Source: Planctomycetia bacterium (GTDB lineage Bacteria; Planctomycetota; PLA2; JAEUHO01). Taken from it: a stretch of 7,809 bases of DNA. Below the pieces are notes generated by a model that saw only the letters and a program-made list of their open reading frames with translations, made no database searches and was not told the DNA's origin. The translations under genes were made by a program, and so were the position numbers. Shown here one piece after another: positions 7,073 to 7,809 of this stretch (position 1 is its first letter; each line of letters starts with the position of its first letter). The stretch is from assembly GCA_030618975.1 (NCBI GenBank), contig JAUXCH010000208.1, forward strand, positions 1 to 7,809. Direction: 5' to 3'.

Positions 7073-7104
7073 GACTCGTCGGTTCGTCGGTTCGTCGGTT
7101 CGTC
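7073..7104. repeat. Tandem 8-base repeat (GGTTCGTC), three perfect copies plus one degenerate
   Basis: Perfect copies occupy 7081-7088, 7089-7096 and 7097-7104; 7073-7080 (GACTCGTC) is a degenerate fourth, and GGTCCC follows. On the minus strand the unit reads GACGAACC and lies 75-106 bases before the Skp-like start codon, within its probable leader or promoter region. Being 8 bases long, copy-number changes would not preserve a reading frame, but no gene reads through it. Confidence 0.85.
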
Positions 7105-7126
7105 GGTCCCTGAACGTCTGCGATCG

Positions 7127-7180
7127 GTCGCACACGGTACGACCCCGGTCTCCTACCCAAAGACCGTGCCCGAGTGCGAC
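7127..7180 (-). other. Large inverted repeat, probable structured leader upstream of the Skp-like gene
   Basis: GTCGCA (7127-7132) pairs with TGCGAC (7175-7180), and directly inside it CACGGT (7133-7138) pairs with ACCGTG (7163-7168). This makes 12 perfect base pairs interrupted only by a one-sided bulge at 7169-7174. A competing hairpin, CGGTCT (7146-7151) with AGACCG (7161-7166), shares bases with the second helix, so two mutually exclusive folds exist. No T tract follows on either strand. I could not match it to a known riboswitch family. Confidence 0.45.
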
Positions 7181-7321
7181 GTGCAATGGGTCCATCGGCC
7201 TGCCACCTTCAGGACTTGCGCCCGAACAGCCGATCCCACGGCATTTCGAGGCGTTTTCCGTGCCTGGGAGCGGCCGATTTCGCCACATTCCGCCGCGGGG
7301 CCGACTGCATGCGAACGGGCC

Positions 7322-7358
7322 ACGAAAAACGCCCGCCTCCCAAAGGGAGACGGGCGTT
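7322..7358 (-). terminator. Strong intrinsic (Rho-independent) terminator, minus strand
   Basis: Arms 7328-7341 and 7345-7358 form a 14-position stem around a three-base loop (AAA on plus, UUU on minus). In minus-strand RNA the single odd position (7350 against 7336) is a U·G wobble, so the stem is fully paired; in plus-strand RNA it would be an A·C mismatch. On the minus side the stem runs into TTTTT (7329-7325), while the plus side has GGATCTGG and no T tract. Both facts fix the orientation. No protein gene lies between it and any minus promoter to its right. Confidence 0.88.
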
Positions 7359-7525
7359 GGATCTGGAAGGCACCCAGTCGGTGCCGGGGAAACGACCCGT
7401 CCGACCCGTTCCTGTGTTGGCCTCTGCCCCGTTCCGTGACTTCCCGAAGCCGTGCGCGGCCTCGAGATCTACCGAATCCTTCCGCGGCCGGCCGGCCCGG
7501 ACCACCCGGGCCGCATCCGACTCCC
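7322..7525 (-). ncRNA. Predicted structured small RNA or attenuated leader, about 200 nt
   Basis: This is the span between the candidate minus promoter and the intrinsic terminator. Minus-strand RNA would contain an eight-pair hairpin CGGCCCGG-GTGGT-CCGGGCCG (7513-7493) near its 5' end, a six-pair hairpin GGCACC-GACTG-GGTGCC (7385-7369) and the terminator stem (7358-7328). The bases flanking the two internal hairpins, 7531-7522 and 7368-7359, could pair at nine of ten positions to close the fold, although the promoter as drawn would start transcription within or just after the 5' strand of that helix. No convincing ORF is seen. I do not recognise it as 6S, SRP, tmRNA, RNase P or a known riboswitch. 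The exact 5' end is uncertain. If the terminator is read through, the same transcript would continue into the Skp-like/secretin unit. Confidence 0.5.
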
Positions 7526-7527
7526 GG

Positions 7528-7555
7528 ATCCTATCATCACTAACTGGTTAGTCAA
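7528..7555 (-). promoter_or_regulatory. Candidate sigma-70-type promoter, minus strand
   Basis: TTGACT (7555-7550, five of six consensus bases) is followed by 16 bases and TAGGAT (7533-7528, four of six). It would start transcription near 7521, reading toward the terminator at 7358-7322. It sits in a distinctly AT-richer patch (about 7529-7590) within otherwise very GC-rich DNA. Confidence 0.5.
7539..7552. promoter_or_regulatory. Perfect palindrome ACTAAC-TG-GTTAGT, candidate operator
   Basis: The six-base arms are perfectly complementary around a two-base spacer. The site overlaps the -35 and spacer of the minus-strand promoter, so a bound dimer would block it. A further related half-site, TGACTGTT (7570-7577), lies nearer the HTH gene and shares TGACT with the minus-strand reading TGACTAAC of the palindrome. 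The divergent HTH regulator is the obvious candidate binder, but TetR-type proteins also use such short-spaced palindromes. Confidence 0.5.
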
Positions 7556-7580
7556 GATCTTTTCTCGTGTGACTGTTTGG

Positions 7581-7608
7581 ATGACATGTGGGGCCGGCTC
7601 CGTAGGAT
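7581..7608 (+). promoter_or_regulatory. Candidate promoter for the HTH gene, placing +1 at its start codon
   Basis: ATGACA (7581-7586, five of six -35 consensus bases), a 16-base spacer and TAGGAT (7603-7608) are followed by six bases and the GTG. The spacer length and -10 hexamer equal those of the divergent minus promoter. AGGA inside the -10 box could act as a Shine-Dalgarno site only if transcription begins further upstream. Confidence 0.45.
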
Positions 7609-7614
7609 GGGGCC

Positions 7615-7809
7615 GTGGCCGCGCCGAAGACGTTCGCCGACGCCCTGAAGGAGGCCCGCAAGGCGGCCGGCCTCTCCCAGGCTGCCATGGCCCGGAGGGC
7701 CGGGCTCACCGGCTCCTACATCTCCGTGCTCGAGTCCCGCCGCCGGCCGCCCCCCTCGCCACGCATCGTGCGTTCGCTCTGCCGGGTCCTGGGCATCGAC
7801 GCCGCCCCC
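7615..7809 (+). CDS. XRE/Cro-CI family helix-turn-helix transcriptional regulator, 5' part
   Basis: The reading frame from GTG 7615 runs open off the right edge, giving 65 residues. It contains a whole HTH_3 domain: FADALKEARKAAGLSQ (7-22), the recognition-helix region AAMARRAGLTGSYISVLESRRR (about 23-44), and PSPRIVRSLCRVLGID (47-62), where LSQ, S-x-I-S and LE are the usual family positions. The rest of the protein is outside the window, so an effector, peptidase or toxin-type C-terminal domain cannot be judged. An ATG at 7607 is in a different frame. The likely role is DNA-binding repression of its own promoter region and perhaps the divergent transcript, given the palindrome about 65-75 bases upstream. 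Confidence 0.88.
   Translation, partial: MAAPKTFADALKEARKAAGLSQAAMARRAGLTGSYISVLESRRRPPPSPRIVRSLCRVLGIDAAP

Noticed and set aside
7073..7104. CRISPR-like repeats
   Set aside because: The units are 8 bases long and directly abutting, with no spacers and no cas genes nearby.
7127..7280. Possible c-di-GMP (GEMM-I) or related riboswitch in the secretin-unit leader, suggested by minus-strand fragments such as GGGCGCAAGTCC and GGTAGGAGACCGGGGT
   Set aside because: The conserved GGCAAACC and the tetraloop-receptor parts are missing, and the fragments are not spaced as in that family.
7209..7505. A 98-residue minus-strand ORF starting MVRAGRPRKD, with an AT-hook-like GRPRK
   Set aside because: It reads through the whole intrinsic terminator stem and has no ribosome site or recognisable family pattern.
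7469..7516. A 15-residue minus-strand peptide, MRPGWSGPAGRGRIR, preceded by GGGAG
   Set aside because: The SD spacing is only four bases, the start lies within a few bases of the predicted 5' end, and the peptide has no run of one amino acid that would suggest classic attenuation.

Overview
The window is GC-rich throughout, with strong GC preference at third codon positions. It carries a Hanks-type Ser/Thr kinase with a large extracytoplasmic domain next to a secreted formylglycine-generating-enzyme (FGE) domain protein, and also a secretin-domain protein, so the cell has an outer membrane. This suits Planctomycetota or a similar didermic lineage with many kinases; Myxococcota or Acidobacteriota cannot be excluded from the sequence alone.

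Layout from left to right. Positions 19-2280 (minus) hold the transmembrane kinase and, downstream of it, the FGE-domain gene, which stops after its N-terminal third. Positions 2377-3762 (plus) hold a secreted DUF885-family putative metallopeptidase divergent from the kinase. Positions 3852-4503 (plus) hold a two-gene unit: a 62-residue protein followed 10 bases later by a small nucleotidyltransferase-fold protein, an arrangement like a toxin-antitoxin pair. Positions 4586-5116 (minus) encode a polytopic membrane protein of unknown function. Positions 5282-6998 (minus) form a two-gene unit: a small exported protein whose C-terminus resembles OmpH/Skp chaperones, followed by a short orphan secretin. 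Positions 6999-7614 contain no convincing protein gene but are rich in signals. Position 7615 to the right edge is the start of an XRE-family HTH regulator (plus).

The most unusual region is 7000-7615. On the minus strand it has a candidate promoter (TTGACT, 16 bases, TAGGAT) overlapped by a perfect 6+2+6 palindrome, several hairpins, and a strong intrinsic terminator whose single non-Watson-Crick position is a G·U pair only in minus-strand RNA. This predicts a structured transcript of about 200 nt, or an attenuated leader of the Skp-like/secretin unit, divergent from an HTH gene that may bind the palindrome. Further left, in the leader of the secretin unit, are a second large inverted repeat and a run of 8-base tandem repeats.

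A second theme is translation initiation. The kinase and the HTH gene have no convincing spaced Shine-Dalgarno site. Each has a TAG(A/G)AT box exactly six bases before its start codon, the pattern expected for leaderless mRNA. The membrane protein shows a looser version. The FGE, DUF885, nucleotidyltransferase and Skp-like genes have ordinary purine-rich ribosome binding sites.
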